Of a stretch of 64,000 bases of DNA, positions 24,501 through 32,698 are shown piece after piece. Under the pieces are notes generated by a model. It was given only the letters and a program-made list of their open reading frames with translations, did no database searches and was not told the origin of the DNA. The stretch spans positions 9,744,713 to 9,808,712 of the forward strand of contig OX243827.1 of the NCBI GenBank assembly GCA_945859605.1. Direction: 5' to 3'. The stretch's first letter is position 1. Every line of letters begins with the position of its first letter. The position numbers and the translations under genes are program-made. The stretch is from Lumbricus rubellus. Taxonomy: Eukaryota; Annelida; Clitellata; Crassiclitellata; Lumbricidae.

Positions 24501-27500
24501 TGGATGGATTGGTGGGTGGATGGATGGGTGGATGGATTGATGGATGGATGGATGAATGAATGAGAGGCGACTGATTTTCTGTTCATCACGCCAGAGTGTT
24601 ATCGTCAACCTGAACCCCTCCCTCCCCTTGTGCCTCTTGCGGTGCTACATTAATTGGAACCGCTCTCCGTGCCAAAGACCCCGATAAAATGAGGCTGCCT
24701 TTAAGCAGCATAGTGGATTTTCAACAATCAATTATAGAGTGCCTTTTTTAGTACTATGAATTACAATCGTATTTAGTACGAATTATTATTCTTCACCCCT
24801 ACAATCATCAACTTGGACATCATAAATGTCATTAGATTAGATTCGGTTAGATTGAAATAGCTCAGATTAGATTAAATTATCAGCATGATCAAATGCACTT
24901 ATTGTGGGGCACGGTAGTGTAGTGGTGGCGTCGTTGCTTTGGAGCCGGAAGGTTCGAGGTTCAAATCCACATCGCCGTGTAAGGACCTTGGTCAAGTCCT
25001 TCACTCACAATTGCTCAGCGCTTCGGCGTGAAACTCCGATGCAGTGTCCGCTCTGCATTCGGGAGCGCCTCTGAGTAGAGAGAGCTTGAAAGGGCGCTAT
25101 AACAAGTGCACATACAAACCATAGATGTAAAAAACGATGAAAACGAAATAAAAAACGGTAAAAAACGACGTTTTTTTTCAAAATAATAAAAAACGACAAA
25201 AAAACGATAAAAAACGGAAACGGAAAATAATTTCACTTTGCTACATCTAAAACCGCATTTTAACCATGAAAATCTTGATTAGGAACCTACTACACGTAGG
25301 CTACCTCTTAAATGATGATGTTAAACGATGAAATAATGACTTTAGTTAGCTGGATCCTTGAGAGTTGGCGGAAAACATGAGAAATATCAGAAAAAAATAA
25401 AATTAAGGAAAATAATAATAGAAAGTAAATGTATAAATAAAGAAAAAATAAAAATAAAAAACGAAAAAACGACGTTTTTTGGGAGAGAATAAAAAACGGA
25501 AAAAAACGTTTTTTACAACTATGATACAAACAGATAAGACTTATTGAACTGGTAGCAATGTAATAGTCACAACTAGATCGAGATTCTTAAAAGACAGAAG
25601 GTTTTCTTCATTGCTATTATCATTGTTATCATTATTCTCATTGTTCAGGGAGGTGGCCTTGGAGATGCTGTCACAACAGGATATTGGATCATTTATCATC
25701 CGTGACAGCACTACGCATCCCGGTTGCTACGCGCTGTCCGTAAAAGTTCCGCGATATGACAATCCGAGCGGAATCTCGCATTACCTCATCACGCGAACGA
25801 CTAAAGGCTCCTTCAAGATAAAGGTTGGTGATTTGATGGATTAGCATTAGACTATGTCGTTTATGCTTATGTGTATATGGGTATATACACATAAATATAA
25901 TCATATACATGTGTATACAAGTGTGTGGGTGTGTAGGTGTGTGTAGGTGTGTGTGTGGGTGTGTAGGTGTGTGTCTGGGTGCGTGGGTGTGTGTAAGTGT
26001 GTGTGGGTTAGTGTGGGTGTACGTGTGTGTGTGTAGGTGTGTGTGTGTGTGTGTTAGTTTGTGTGTGTGTGTAGGTGTGTGTTAGTGTGTTTTGTGTAGG
26101 TGTGTGTGTGTGTAGGTGCATGTGTGTTAGTGTGTGTAGGTGTGTGTGGGTGTGTGTGGGTGTGTTAGTGTGTGTGTGTGTGTGTTACTGTGTGTGTGTG
26201 TAGGTGTGGGTGGGTGTGTACGTTTGTGCGTGTGTGTGTGTGCGTGCAAATAATCCGAGTTGTGAAATATCGAACCAATTGCGGCTGTCTATGATTCGGA
26301 AACATGGCTGTCTTGCGTGGAAAATAATTGCCGCAATTGATTATTATGGCGCTTGTCGCGCTACGCAAGCGTCTTGGCAAATAGGGCGTTATGCGTTGTT
26401 TAGTATGATACACGCGTATACGTTGTTTAGTATGATACACGCGTATGAGTTGACTGCAGGAGTGGGAAGATGAAATTTATGATGATACGGTCATAACTGG
26501 TCCTTGCAATGAATCACAATGTCGCATTAGCCCGTGTTGTTTATGCTTATGCAAGACCGTGTTGTTTATGCTTATGCAAGACCGTGTTGTTTATGCTTAT
26601 GCAAGACCGTGTTGTTTATGCTTATGCAAGACGGTGTTGTTTATGCTTATGCAAGACGGTGCCTGACTCGTATATCTTATGCGGACAGATTCATTGCGGT
26701 GTGTCGGTCGGGAAAAGCAGCATAGACCAGTGGTTCTCAAAGTGGTGGTCCGCGGACTGGTGCCGGTCCGCAGAGTCCTGATCACCGGTCCGTGAAGAAG
26801 TGAGAGTGAAAAATTAATTACAATTATTAATTTATTAATTTAAAATTGTGAAATTATTCGAATTGTTGTTTAAAATTAATTCAAAATTCTGTCTGAAACT
26901 TTAAAAATACATTACCACTGCCTTATTTTTCACTTGCCAAATAGCTGTACAAACAATTTTTATTAATTAAAAATCACTAATTATAAATAAGTAACCCTAT
27001 TATTAATTTTTTTATAATACAGTTCGCTTTTGTTTGTGGTTGCCATTAAAGTTAGCGGTCCGCGAGCTTCCCAAATAAATTATTGCCGGTCCGCGGCCTG
27101 CAGAAGTTTGAGAACCACTGGCATAGACCATGCTCCGACTACGGTTATGGTATGGCTACTGATGCATGCTGAAAATTATGTTAAGGACTGAGGAGAGATG
27201 TTGTGATAATTAATCAGAGCACTGTTCAGTGTTCAGGGAGGTAACAAAAGGCTATGTGGATTGTGATATAAAATTATGCACAGCACATCATTTTAAAGAG
27301 ATTCTTAATTTAAAAAAATACAATGCTGGTGAATATATCTACACACACACACACACACACGTATACATACACACACACACGTATACATACACATAAATAA
27401 CTGTGTAGGTAGGTGCGTATGTAGGTGTGTGCGTACGTGTATATGTGTGTGTATGTGTGCGCGTGTACATAGGTATAAGTGCACGTGTGCATGTGTGTGA

Positions 27501-28065
27501 TATTGACGCTTTTATGAGCCTGCGTTTATCTTTGATGGTCTCTGCATCTGGTTACGTTGTGTGACATTTATATTCGATTGATACGATTGATCAGAAAACG
27601 ACAAAATGATCATTTAACGATGGTTTTATTTCGATTGACGCCAATCACCCATGTTTGAGATCTCATCTCGTTATGATAGTTTTATGCCTCATTTGTTTTC
27701 ATCCAAGAAAAGCTGTGCAGAGGTGCTCCAGACTGCAGCGCGGACACTGCATCTAAGTTTCACGCCGAACAATTGCGAGTGAAGGACTTGCCCAAGGTCC
27801 CTACGCGACGACTTGAGGTGAATTTGAACCTGCAACCCTCTGGCTGCAAGGCACCGAACATACCCACTATACCACCGCGCCCCATCTGTAGTTGATGCAT
27901 TGTTTTTGTCTTTTACAGGGTTTAGACAAAGAATGGCCGACGCTTAGTTCGCTGGTGACGCACCACACTGTTATGCGAGAGCTCCTGCCTTGTCTTTTGC
28001 ATCTGCCGCGCCCTTCAAACTCCTCGTCTACAAAGGAACTAGACAAAGATGCCAGCAATTACTGA
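6393..28065 (+). CDS. SH2D5-like: SH2D5-like PTB-SH2 adaptor protein (whole gene, spliced)
   Basis: Predicted cytoplasmic adaptor with an N-terminal phosphotyrosine-binding (PTB) domain and a C-terminal SH2 domain. Coding exons seen: 6393-6482, 8572-8652, 11926-12000, 13780-13926, 22145-22452, 24247-24336, 25649-25823, 27919-28065. Each starts after AG and ends before GT, and phases agree (0,0,0,0, then 2,2,0). The PTB part shows YAGSFPVVG, the strand VLLAVSLSGIKVCS and LMAHALKRISYAT. The SH2 part shows WYQP, FIIRDS, HYLITR and LSSLVTHH. From memory of the family, PTB-then-SH2 order and these motifs fit SH2D5 better than tensin (SH2 then PTB) or SHC. The last PTB helix (expected to resemble LNLLLCRAFQLAYL) is missing between 13927 and 22144. 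ATG 6393 is chosen because an in-frame TGA lies at 6366-6368 and no other in-frame ATG intervenes. Function in this animal is inferred. Confidence 0.85.
7100..7306 (+). mobile_element. LINE 3' fragment
   Basis: Same family as 48430: [20 protein letters not shown], then CTTTATAAATGGTAAAATAC. Confidence 0.75.
7917..8060. repeat. (AATC)n degenerate microsatellite
   Basis: AATCAATCAATCAGTCAATC-type repeats in intron 1 of the SH2D5-like gene. Confidence 0.9.
8572..8652 (+). CDS. SH2D5-like: SH2D5-like exon 2 (PTB first strand)
   Basis: Twenty-seven codons, YAGSFPVVGENQDQ followed by a helix ending MLLEMK. This is the typical start of a PTB domain (Y-x-GSFPV). It follows a strong pyrimidine tract plus CAG and ends before GTGAGT, phase 0 on both sides. 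Confidence 0.88.
9050..9185 (+). mobile_element. Possible decayed LINE 3' end
   Basis: LWNGLPITGAQ-like translation and AAGTGCTTTATAAATCTG tail; strongly diverged. Confidence 0.4.
9172..9670 (+). repeat. Local tandem duplication, one unit with a SINE
   Basis: The run AGTATTTGATAATTACC to GCTACCAGATG at 9205-9253 recurs at 9567-9630. TTTGTCTTGCGTGCAAAGAC after the SINE recurs as TTTGTCTTGCGTGTAAAGAC. Confidence 0.8.
9255..9490 (-). mobile_element. SINE, antisense, in one unit of a local duplication
   Basis: Near full length. A related sequence without it occurs at about 9549-9670. Confidence 0.85.
9990..10262. repeat. CA/ATGCAC-rich low-complexity tract
   Basis: ACATACACATGCATACATAC-like sequence upstream of the Harbinger-like MITE; a similar ATGCAC tract resumes at 10680-10830, as if the MITE split it. 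Confidence 0.85.
10290..10677. mobile_element. Harbinger-like MITE, copy 1
   Basis: Inverted ends GGCGTAAAAAAAAATTGTTG and TGTTGTGTTTCCGGTAAC (subterminal), with 3-bp flanks TCA on both sides. The interior has a GACCGACCC and a CCTACCTACCC motif near opposite ends. A 3-bp duplication and GGC ends suggest PIF/Harbinger. Confidence 0.75.
11338..11415. repeat. (GATGATGGTG)n tract
   Basis: GATGATGATGGTGGTGGTGG-type repeat. Confidence 0.85.
11770..11872. repeat. (ATT)n microsatellite
   Basis: ATT repeats about 50 bp before PTB exon 3. Confidence 0.95.
11926..12000 (+). CDS. SH2D5-like: SH2D5-like exon 3 (PTB central strands)
   Basis: Twenty-five codons containing RPVLLAVSLSGIKVCS, the central beta strands of a PTB domain. 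It follows TTTTTAG and ends before GTAAAT, phase 0 on both sides, and joins exons 2 and 4 without a frame change. It is too short to be noticed as an open reading frame. Confidence 0.85.
12136..12354 (+). mobile_element. SINE, sense
   Basis: Near full length with B-box TAGGTTCGAATCC and tail GGGGCGCCATAACAAGTGC. It lies just downstream of PTB exon 3 of the SH2D5-like gene. Confidence 0.87.
12858..12938 (-). mobile_element. tRNA-like fragment (tRNA pseudogene or SINE head), antisense
   Basis: The minus strand reads GTCCAGTGGTTAGCTTGCAG then GGGAGTTCAAATCCTC, resembling A-box and B-box spacing of a tRNA gene. No full cloverleaf could be drawn. Confidence 0.4.
13125..13690. repeat. GTGTAT-rich satellite tract
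   Basis: About 565 bp of TGTGTATGTGTATGATTGTG-type repeats directly upstream of PTB exon 4. Spurious CVCV-rich frames run through it into the real exon. Confidence 0.95.
13780..13926 (+). CDS. SH2D5-like: SH2D5-like exon 4 (PTB C-terminal strands)
   Basis: Forty-nine codons: SILMAHALKRISYATCHPE, then a strand with FSFLARE, then CHVFLTKSAQE. This is a clear PTB core. The acceptor is GGGACAG. The donor at 13927 is GTTCGC, a poor match to consensus, so the 3' boundary is less sure than the coding content. A large GT-rich repeat lies directly upstream. Confidence 0.82.
13960..14600. repeat. Degenerate tandem array of about 60 bp
   Basis: Repeated TGCTTCTGGTCAAGCTATCC and AAACATGC motifs at irregular spacing, interrupted by a (GATT)n run at 14245-14305. 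Confidence 0.7.
14965..15295. repeat. (GAATGATT)n degenerate microsatellite
   Basis: GATTGAATGAATGATTGATT-type repeats; the open frames in it are artefacts. Confidence 0.95.
15530..15595. repeat. (ATT)n microsatellite
   Basis: Seventeen or more ATT units. Confidence 0.95.
16129..16328. other. Assembly gap (200 N)
   Basis: Exactly 200 Ns, which suggests a fixed-size placeholder. It lies in the intron interval where the missing PTB exon of the SH2D5-like gene is expected. Confidence 0.99.
16961..17404 (+). mobile_element. Non-autonomous Helitron-like element, copy 1
   Basis: Starts TCTATATAAATAAAAATGAA after A, ends CTAG before T, with a GCCAC...GTGGC hairpin and TGGGTACAG just before CTAG. 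TC start, 3' hairpin, CTRR end and A/T insertion are Helitron hallmarks. A purine-rich (GGGAGG)n block lies inside. Confidence 0.72.
18010..18300. other. Unassigned intronic sequence
   Basis: A short open stretch (VDITNCVTEKLLKDDVG) follows ATCAACAG, then three 15-bp units ATTATGTCTGATAGA at 18228-18271. No family is recognised and it does not look like the missing PTB helix. Confidence 0.3.
18741..19146. repeat. (GACT)n microsatellite
   Basis: Two long GACT blocks, 18741-18909 and 19067-19146, with degenerate sequence between. Confidence 0.96.
19730..20048. repeat. Probable decayed DNA transposon
   Basis: AAGGCCTGCGTAGGCCG at the left and TGGCTACGGCCTTTG at the right are roughly inverted; GTCCTGAGCC...CTATGAAAGCTCACAACGC occurs twice inside. 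A CCACAG flank is shared. Confidence 0.4.
20751..20961 (+). mobile_element. SINE, sense, second subfamily
   Basis: The head has GTGTAGTGGGTGTGTTCGTT and CAGAGGGTTGCAGGTTCGAA, a subfamily shared with copies at 22573, 23908 and 43273. Confidence 0.82.
20983..21013 (-). repeat. (ATACA)n tail remnant, antisense
   Basis: GTATT repeated five times, the complement of the LINE-type 3' tail seen at 49126, without other LINE sequence beside it. Confidence 0.6.
21110..21336 (-). mobile_element. SINE, antisense
   Basis: Near full length, about 500 bp upstream of the opposite-strand copy at 21837, so the pair can form an inverted repeat in a transcript. Confidence 0.87.
21837..22061 (+). mobile_element. 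tRNA-derived SINE, near-complete sense copy
   Basis: Best reference copy of the main SINE family. The head has an A-box-like TGGTGTAGTGG and a B-box GGTTCGAATCC-type motif, the two internal Pol III promoter elements. The body contains GCTCAGCGCTTCGGTGTG, and the tail reads GGGAGCGCCTCTGAGTAG, CTTGAAGGGGCGCTATAAC and CACATACAAACA. No CCA end or plausible full cloverleaf, so it is not a tRNA gene. The copy ends about 85 bp before the serine-rich-linker exon. Confidence 0.9.
22145..22452 (+). CDS. SH2D5-like: SH2D5-like exon (serine-rich linker)
   Basis: 102 codons plus two bases, rich in Ser, Ala, Arg and Gly, including SSREDLAASAAASARLASS and ending QGPPTPIR. It looks like a disordered linker between PTB and SH2. 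The acceptor is ACAG, the donor GTAAGG, and the exit phase matches the next exon. GC content and codon use differ clearly from the AT-rich flanks. Confidence 0.82.
22573..22787 (+). mobile_element. SINE, sense, second subfamily
   Basis: The head lacks part of the 5' end; the B-box is AGGTTTGAATCC. The tail GTGCACATACAAACA is intact. Confidence 0.8.
22837..23272. mobile_element. hAT-like MITE with CGTACG palindromes
   Basis: Ends CATAGTTCGATGCGTACG and its near-inverse CGTACCCTCAAACTATG, flanked by perfect CCTATCGG (22829-22836, 23273-23280). Near the left end is a 26-bp perfect palindrome with arms ACGCGTACCTTAT. Confidence 0.87.
23429..23582 (-). mobile_element. SINE, antisense, head missing
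   Basis: Tail and body present; the sequence jumps from CCCAAGGTCC to AACGACGCCACCACTA, deleting the B-box region. Confidence 0.78.
23908..24090 (+). mobile_element. SINE, sense, 3'-truncated
   Basis: Stops at CTCTGAGTAGA and lacks the CTTGAAGG tail. Confidence 0.78.
24247..24336 (+). CDS. SH2D5-like: SH2D5-like exon (SH2 start)
   Basis: Ninety bases; the first A completes the Arg codon left by the previous exon. It encodes MTTSQGSLCDELQEV and SWYQPGVP. The W-Y-x-P motif is the usual beginning of an SH2 domain, most like tensin-type SH2. The donor is GTTAGC. Confidence 0.85.
24905..25119 (+). mobile_element. SINE, sense, tail interrupted by a hAT-like MITE
   Basis: Near full length. The 404-bp MITE at 25120 inserted in its ATACAAAC tail and duplicated those 8 bp, so the SINE is the older insertion. 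Confidence 0.88.
25120..25523 (+). mobile_element. hAT-like MITE, family 1 (CATAGATGTAAAAAACG)
   Basis: Terminal repeats CATAGATGTAAAAAACG and CATAGTTGTAAAAAACG (inverted), flanked by perfect 8-bp ATACAAAC (25112-25119 and 25524-25531). The interior is made of ACGTTTTTT/AAAAAACG blocks and has no open frame. Eight-base duplications are typical of hAT elements. Confidence 0.88.
25649..25823 (+). CDS. SH2D5-like: SH2D5-like exon (SH2 core with FLVR-type arginine)
   Basis: Fifty-eight codons plus the G that completes Arg. It contains GSFIIRDSTTHPG, where Arg of FIIR is the expected phosphate-binding beta-B5 residue, then YALSVKV and HYLITR with the beta-D His. It follows TTGTTCAG and ends before GTTGGT, phase 0. 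Confidence 0.9.
25905..26245. repeat. GTGTGTAGG-type microsatellite
   Basis: About 340 bp of GTGTGTGTAGGTGTGTG directly after the SH2 core exon. Confidence 0.95.
26531..26660. repeat. 25-bp tandem repeat
   Basis: Five units of GTGTTGTTTATGCTTATGCA plus AGACC. Confidence 0.92.
26728..27120. mobile_element. hAT-like MITE (CAGTGGTTCTCAAA ends)
   Basis: Inverted ends CAGTGGTTCTCAAA/TTTGAGAACCACTG, the well-known hAT (Charlie-type) terminal motif, with perfect 8-bp duplication GCATAGAC (26720-26727, 27121-27128). Subterminal GGTCCGCGGAC-type motifs and an AT-rich interior. Confidence 0.9.
27341..27500. repeat. CA/TATACAC-rich tract
   Basis: (CA)n with GTATACATAC insertions, then the complementary GTGTATATG type. 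Confidence 0.9.
27714..27884 (-). mobile_element. SINE, antisense, next to the last SH2D5-like exon
   Basis: Lacks the extreme tail; ends CCACCGCGCCCCAT, 34 bp before exon 27919. Confidence 0.82.
27919..28065 (+). CDS. SH2D5-like: SH2D5-like last exon (SH2 end and stop)
   Basis: Forty-eight codons then TGA at 28063-28065. It encodes GLDKEWPTLSSLVTHH and LLPCLLHLPRPSN, the last SH2 strand and helix, then a short polar tail. An antisense SINE ends 34 bp upstream, leaving room only for the pyrimidine tract TTTTTGTCTTTTACAG. Confidence 0.88.
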   Translation, partial: GLDKEWPTLSSLVTHHTVMRELLPCLLHLPRPSNSSSTKELDKDASNY

Positions 28066-28159
28066 TCTTATGCAACATAAGTGTCTGTGCTAATCAGACA
28101 TCGAGAACTGTGTGGTATGCCGTGACGCCAGTGTCAGTCAGCAGAGTTCGGTTATGCAA

Positions 28160-29240
28160 TGGAATATGATTAGTGATAATTATGATACAGCTGCCTCCTA
28201 CTATGTTGACACCTGTCATGATACAGTTGGCACTTGACATGATGCTATTGACACTTGTCATGATACTGTTGACACCTCTCATGATACAGTTGACACCTGC
28301 CATGATACAGTTGACACCTGCCATGATACAGTTGACACCTGCAATGATACTGTTGACACCTTTCATGATACAGTTGACACCTGCCATGATACAGTTGACA
28401 CCTGCAATGATACTGTTGACACCTTTCATGATACAGTTGATACCTGTCATGGTACAGTTGACACCCTCATGCGACAATTAACACCTATCATTATACTCTT
28501 GACGCCCTTCGTGATACTGTTTACACCCTGATGATACAGCTGACTCATGATACTATTGACACCGATAATGATACAGCTGACTTCTGCCAAAATAAGGTGA
28601 CACCTATTACTGTTGACACCCATCATGATGCTGTTGACAACTGTCATGATGTATCAGGATGCATGATGTATCGTGAAGGGTGGTGACACCTGCCATGATA
28701 CTCAGTTGACACCTGTCGTGATACTGTTGACACCTTTCATGATTCAGTTGATAGCCTTCATGATACAGCTGACACATGATACTATTATCATGATACAGTT
28801 GATACCCTTGATGATACAGCTGACACATGATACTATTATCATGATACAGTTGATAGCCTTCATGATACAGCTGACGCATGATACTATTAGCATGATACAG
28901 TTGATAGCCTTCATGATACAGCTGACACATGATACTATTATCATGATACAGTTGATACCCTTGATGATACAGCTGACACATGATACTATTATCATGATAC
29001 AGTTGATAGCCTTCATGATACAGCTGACACATGATACTATTATCATGATACAGTTGATAGCCTTCATGATACAGCTGACACAGGATACTATTATCATGAT
29101 ACAGTTGATAGCCTTCATGATACAGCTGACACATGATACTATTATCATGATACAGTTGATAGCCTTCATGATACAGCTGACACATGATACTATTATCATC
29201 CGTCGTGGTACACATGACACGAGTCATGATACGGTTGATG
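28160..29240. repeat. Minisatellite between the convergent genes (21-bp, then 51-bp units)
   Basis: 28180-28740 has units like ATGATACAGTTGACACCTGC; 28750-29200 has a 51-bp higher-order unit joining ATGATACAGCTGACACATGA, TACTATTATC and CAGTTGATAGCCTTC. It starts about 100 bp after the SH2D5-like stop codon. Since 51 is a multiple of three, long repetitive frames appear on both strands but are not genes. Confidence 0.93.
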
Positions 29241-29274
29241 CACTGGTGACAATTTAATTGTTAGGTAAATGAAC

Positions 29275-29362
29275 AATGAGAATCTTTGATGAGCATTGTC
29301 TCATTTCATTGTCTTATTTCATTGTCTTATTTCATTGTTTCATTTCATTGTCTTATTTCATT
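29275..29362. repeat. 15-bp degenerate tandem repeat
   Basis: Five or six units of TTCATTGTCTTATTT. Confidence 0.85.
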
Positions 29363-29580
29363 GTCAGTTTACGCCTTGTTTAGTTTTGATGAGTCCTGTT
29401 ACAATTTGTTTATAATTCTAAAAGCATGATATCATATATGATGTGCAAAGTTTCTTGAGTTATTAGCTTTTTGATGCTGTTATAAATAATTACTTTTTGA
29501 TTTCTATTGGTTTTTACCCAATCAATGGTAATGTTTTGGCATTATCTGCAATTAGACAGGTTGCAACAAGCAGAATTAAG

Positions 29581-29784
29581 TTTGTATGTTTGTACGTGCA
29601 CTTGTTATAGCGCCCCTTCAAGCACTTCTACTCAGAGGCGCTTCCGAATACAGAGCGGACACTGCATCGGAGTTTCACGCTGAAGCGCTGAGCAATTGTG
29701 AGCGAAGGACTTGCCCATGGTCATTACGCGGCGAGGTGGATTCGAACCTTCCGGCTTCAAGGCAACGACGCCACCACACCCCAC
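29581..29784 (-). mobile_element. SINE, antisense, small internal deletion
   Basis: Near full length with part of the head lost before the CCCCAC end. Confidence 0.83.
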
Positions 29785-29800
29785 AACAAGCAGAACTAAG

Positions 29801-29833
<33 letters not shown>

Positions 29834-30170
29834 GTTACTTTACACATTTGTGCTGTTGTTAATACCATTAGCAATAATGCTGCTTCATTTTATTGTCTTC
29901 AGCTTTGTCTGGTGTTCATGAGGTGTCATCAGTTATAGCACCTCAGTTTTATTTATGTTTGAAATCTGAAATGGTTTGATCTGAATTTTCTGCTTGTAAT
30001 GTAATAATGTAATTAGTAATTTCTATAGCGCCGCTCAGAGCCGTGGCCATTCAGTAACACCCCCAGTGCGAGAACCCCAAGAGAAAAAACTAGGTCTTAA
30101 GAAGAGAAAAGATGTAGATATTGATCCAGAAAGAAGAGTCCAACGCAGAGTGGAGGGAAGAGAATTCCAT

Positions 30171-30393
30171 TGTTTGTATGCGCACTTGTTATAACACCTC
30201 TTCCAGCTCTCAACCGCTACTCAGAGGCGCTCCCGAATACAGCGCGGACACTGCACCGGAGTTTCACGTTGAAGCGCTGAGCAATTGCGAGTGAAGGACT
30301 TGCCCAAGGTCCTTACGCGTCGACTTGAGGTGGATTCGAACCTCGAACCTTCCGGCTTCAAGGCAACGATGCCACCACTACACCACCGCACCC
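30171..30393 (-). mobile_element. SINE, antisense, nested in an older repeat
   Basis: Inserted after GAATTCCATTG of another diverged repeat (30010-30170). Confidence 0.85.
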
Positions 30394-30534
30394 TGAAATG
30401 AGTCCATAAAGAGGACCCAATGATGGTAAAGGATCGAGTGTGAGCATGGTCCTCCTAGCTCATGGGCCATAAGACAACAGGAAACAAGATTTAAACTGTT
30501 ACTACGAAAGCGGTTAAATGCATTACATTGCACA

Positions 30535-30665
30535 TGAATGCTGGTAGTAGTACAATGTAAGTACACTAGTGCACTGTAGTACACCAATGCACTGTAGTAC
30601 ACTAGTGCACTGTAGTACTAGTGCACTGTAGTACACTAGTGTACTGTAGTACACTAGTACACTGA
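30535..30665. repeat. GTACACTAGTGCACTGTA tandem repeat
   Basis: About seven imperfect 18-bp units, each partly palindromic. Confidence 0.85.
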
Positions 30666-31190
30666 GTGCATTTTTTGTAGATACTTGGAAAGGTTTTAAC
30701 ATATTTTACATGTCAGACTTCTTCATATACTTTTTCAAACACTTTGTCTTGGTTTTTACTGAAAACTGGGCAAAAATTAACAGGCAGTGAAATATAAAAT
30801 GTCAGCTGTATGTTATTCTGCAGGAGTTTGTACGATTTCTATAATGTGACCAAATTGTTGGTGGTCTTTAAATCTCGACTCATTTGATGTCATGATTAAA
30901 ATAAATTGTCAGTTAATTCAGACATTTATGACAAGAATTTAGAGATTTCAATGAAAATGTGTAGATCAGGATATCTTTGTCCAAAATAATTTATGTTATA
31001 AAGTTAGTGTCATGATTAATTTTAAGACTAGAACACCTTTTTACCTGTTCCCTGAAAGTTTTAGATGACTTGTTTTGTTGGCACAGTTCACATGTAAGCA
31101 TCTCAAGACATTTCTTTAGGTGGCCCATAATATATAAAAATATACAACTGTGTAAGCTTCGTATGTAAATGTACATATTGTGTGCACACA
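30666..31190. other. Intergenic sequence, nothing recognised
   Basis: AT-rich sequence with no exon-like pattern, repeat or RNA gene that I can identify. Confidence 0.5.
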
Positions 31191-31210
31191 TATATATATA
31201 TATATATATA

Positions 31211-31808
31211 CTAGCTGTACCCAGCCACGCGTTGCTGTGGCAGAAAAGACCCCTTCCCCTCCCCCTTCCCCTCCCCCTCCCTCTCTATTATCCCCTCCAC
31301 CTCCCCTCCCCTTCCCCTCCCCTCCCCTCCTCTCCTCTCCCCTCCCCTCCCCTCCCCTCCCCATTCCCCTCCTCCTCCCCTTCCCCATCCCCCTCCCTCT
31401 TCCCCTCCGCTCCGTCCACCTCCGACTCCGCTCGTTTCGTCCCTCAGACCATCCTTTACTGACAGCGGATAGAGCCCAAGAATTTTTGAAGGCCGTAACG
31501 TAATTATTTATCGAGTCGCTTATGACGTCAGGGGACGCGCACTCATTAATGCTTAGTCACTTTGTTTCGGGTAAAGACGATTCTGAAATTTTGGAAGCGT
31601 GCCGTTTCGTTCAAATTGCAAATGGCGGGCGAACGGATTGCAAAGTTCACTTTTTGTGGAAACGATTGGGTTTTTTTCGGGAAAAGAAATGTCGTGACCT
31701 TGCGGTATCGGAATGGAAGGTTTTGGTAAATTTTCAAAACAATTGATGCGTCAGTTTCGGCGTGATCGTGACCGCACTATTGGAAAGTTTCATTTTTATA
31801 TATATAGA
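31211..31808 (-). mobile_element. Non-autonomous Helitron-like element, copy 2
   Basis: Inverse orientation, starting CTAGCTGTACCCAGCCACGC. It carries a longer (CCCCTCCCCTTCC)n block and lies in a TA-rich target. Confidence 0.72.
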
Positions 31809-31833
31809 TATATATATATATATACATGTCATG

Positions 31834-31864
<31 letters not shown>

Positions 31865-31882
31865 TTATGTATGTATAACTGT

Positions 31883-31998
31883 CATAGGCGCAACCACCCT
31901 ATGGGACCCACGGGACGCGTCCCCCCCCCAACTTTTGAGTGGTCCCCTAACTTTGTTATTATGGTCCCCCCAACTTTTAGGACGTGATTGCACTTATG
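31883..31998. mobile_element. hAT-like MITE (CATAGGCGCAACC), 116 bp
   Basis: Starts CATAGGCGCAACCACCC, ends GATTGCACTTATG, with perfect 8-bp duplication ATAACTGT (31875-31882, 31999-32006). Confidence 0.85.
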
Positions 31999-32103
31999 AT
32001 AACTGTATATTGTGTTGCATAAGCAATCTATATATGTAAATTTTTGCGCATGTTCTGTGGTTTTTGCCTTCACTCTGCTCAGTTTTCAGTGAATTTATTT
32101 TCT

Positions 32104-32309
32104 GTATGTATGATCGCTTGTTATGGCACCCTTCAAGATTGCTACTCAGGGGTGCTCCAGACTACAGCGCAGACACTGAATCAGAGTTTCACGCCGGAGC
32201 GCGTGAGCATTTGCAAGTGGAGGACTTGCTCAGAGTCCTTATGCGGCAGCTTAAGGTGGTTTTGAACCCGCAACCATTCCGATGCCACCACTACACCACC
32301 GCGCCCCAC
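32104..32309 (-). mobile_element. SINE, antisense, diverged
   Basis: Second-subfamily-like body with a deletion between the B-box and the end. Confidence 0.77.
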
Positions 32310-32627
32310 ATATGGCATGCATGGCATAATGTTGTGAGTCATTCAGTTTGCACAGGACAACCTATTCATATTTAATGTTGACAGCCAAAGAAAATATTAC
32401 CGAGTTTACGTGGTTCTAACTTGTTGAGAGCTTGTTAGCTTTGTATACTTTACTTGGCATTTCCCGGCATTTCCAACAGTAGTTAAAACCATTTTCGTTC
32501 ATTAAAATCTACTGAGTTCTCATAGAGTTTTGCTATGTAATTATCATTTATGTCACACTGTAATATATGTATTTTTCGGTTAGGCCTGTTGAAAATCATC
32601 TTTCAAATCCCATCTAGAACAGAACCT

Positions 32628-32698
32628 TTAACCCTTTAATGCTGGAGGGTATAGGATTTCCCATACAATATACTACCATCTCTGCATTAAAGGGTTAA
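32628..32698. mobile_element. piggyBac-like micro-MITE, 71 bp
   Basis: TTAA-CCCTTTAATGC ... GCATTAAAGGG-TTAA with GGAGGGTATAGGATTTCCC inside. TTAA target plus CCCTTT ends are piggyBac-like. Confidence 0.65.

Noticed and set aside
28160..29240. CRISPR-like repeat array
   Set aside because: Units are contiguous and degenerate without unique spacers, in an animal genome with introns.
28607..29257. Long repetitive frames on both strands
   Set aside because: They arise from 51-bp units (17 codons) and appear on both strands at once, as expected for a minisatellite.
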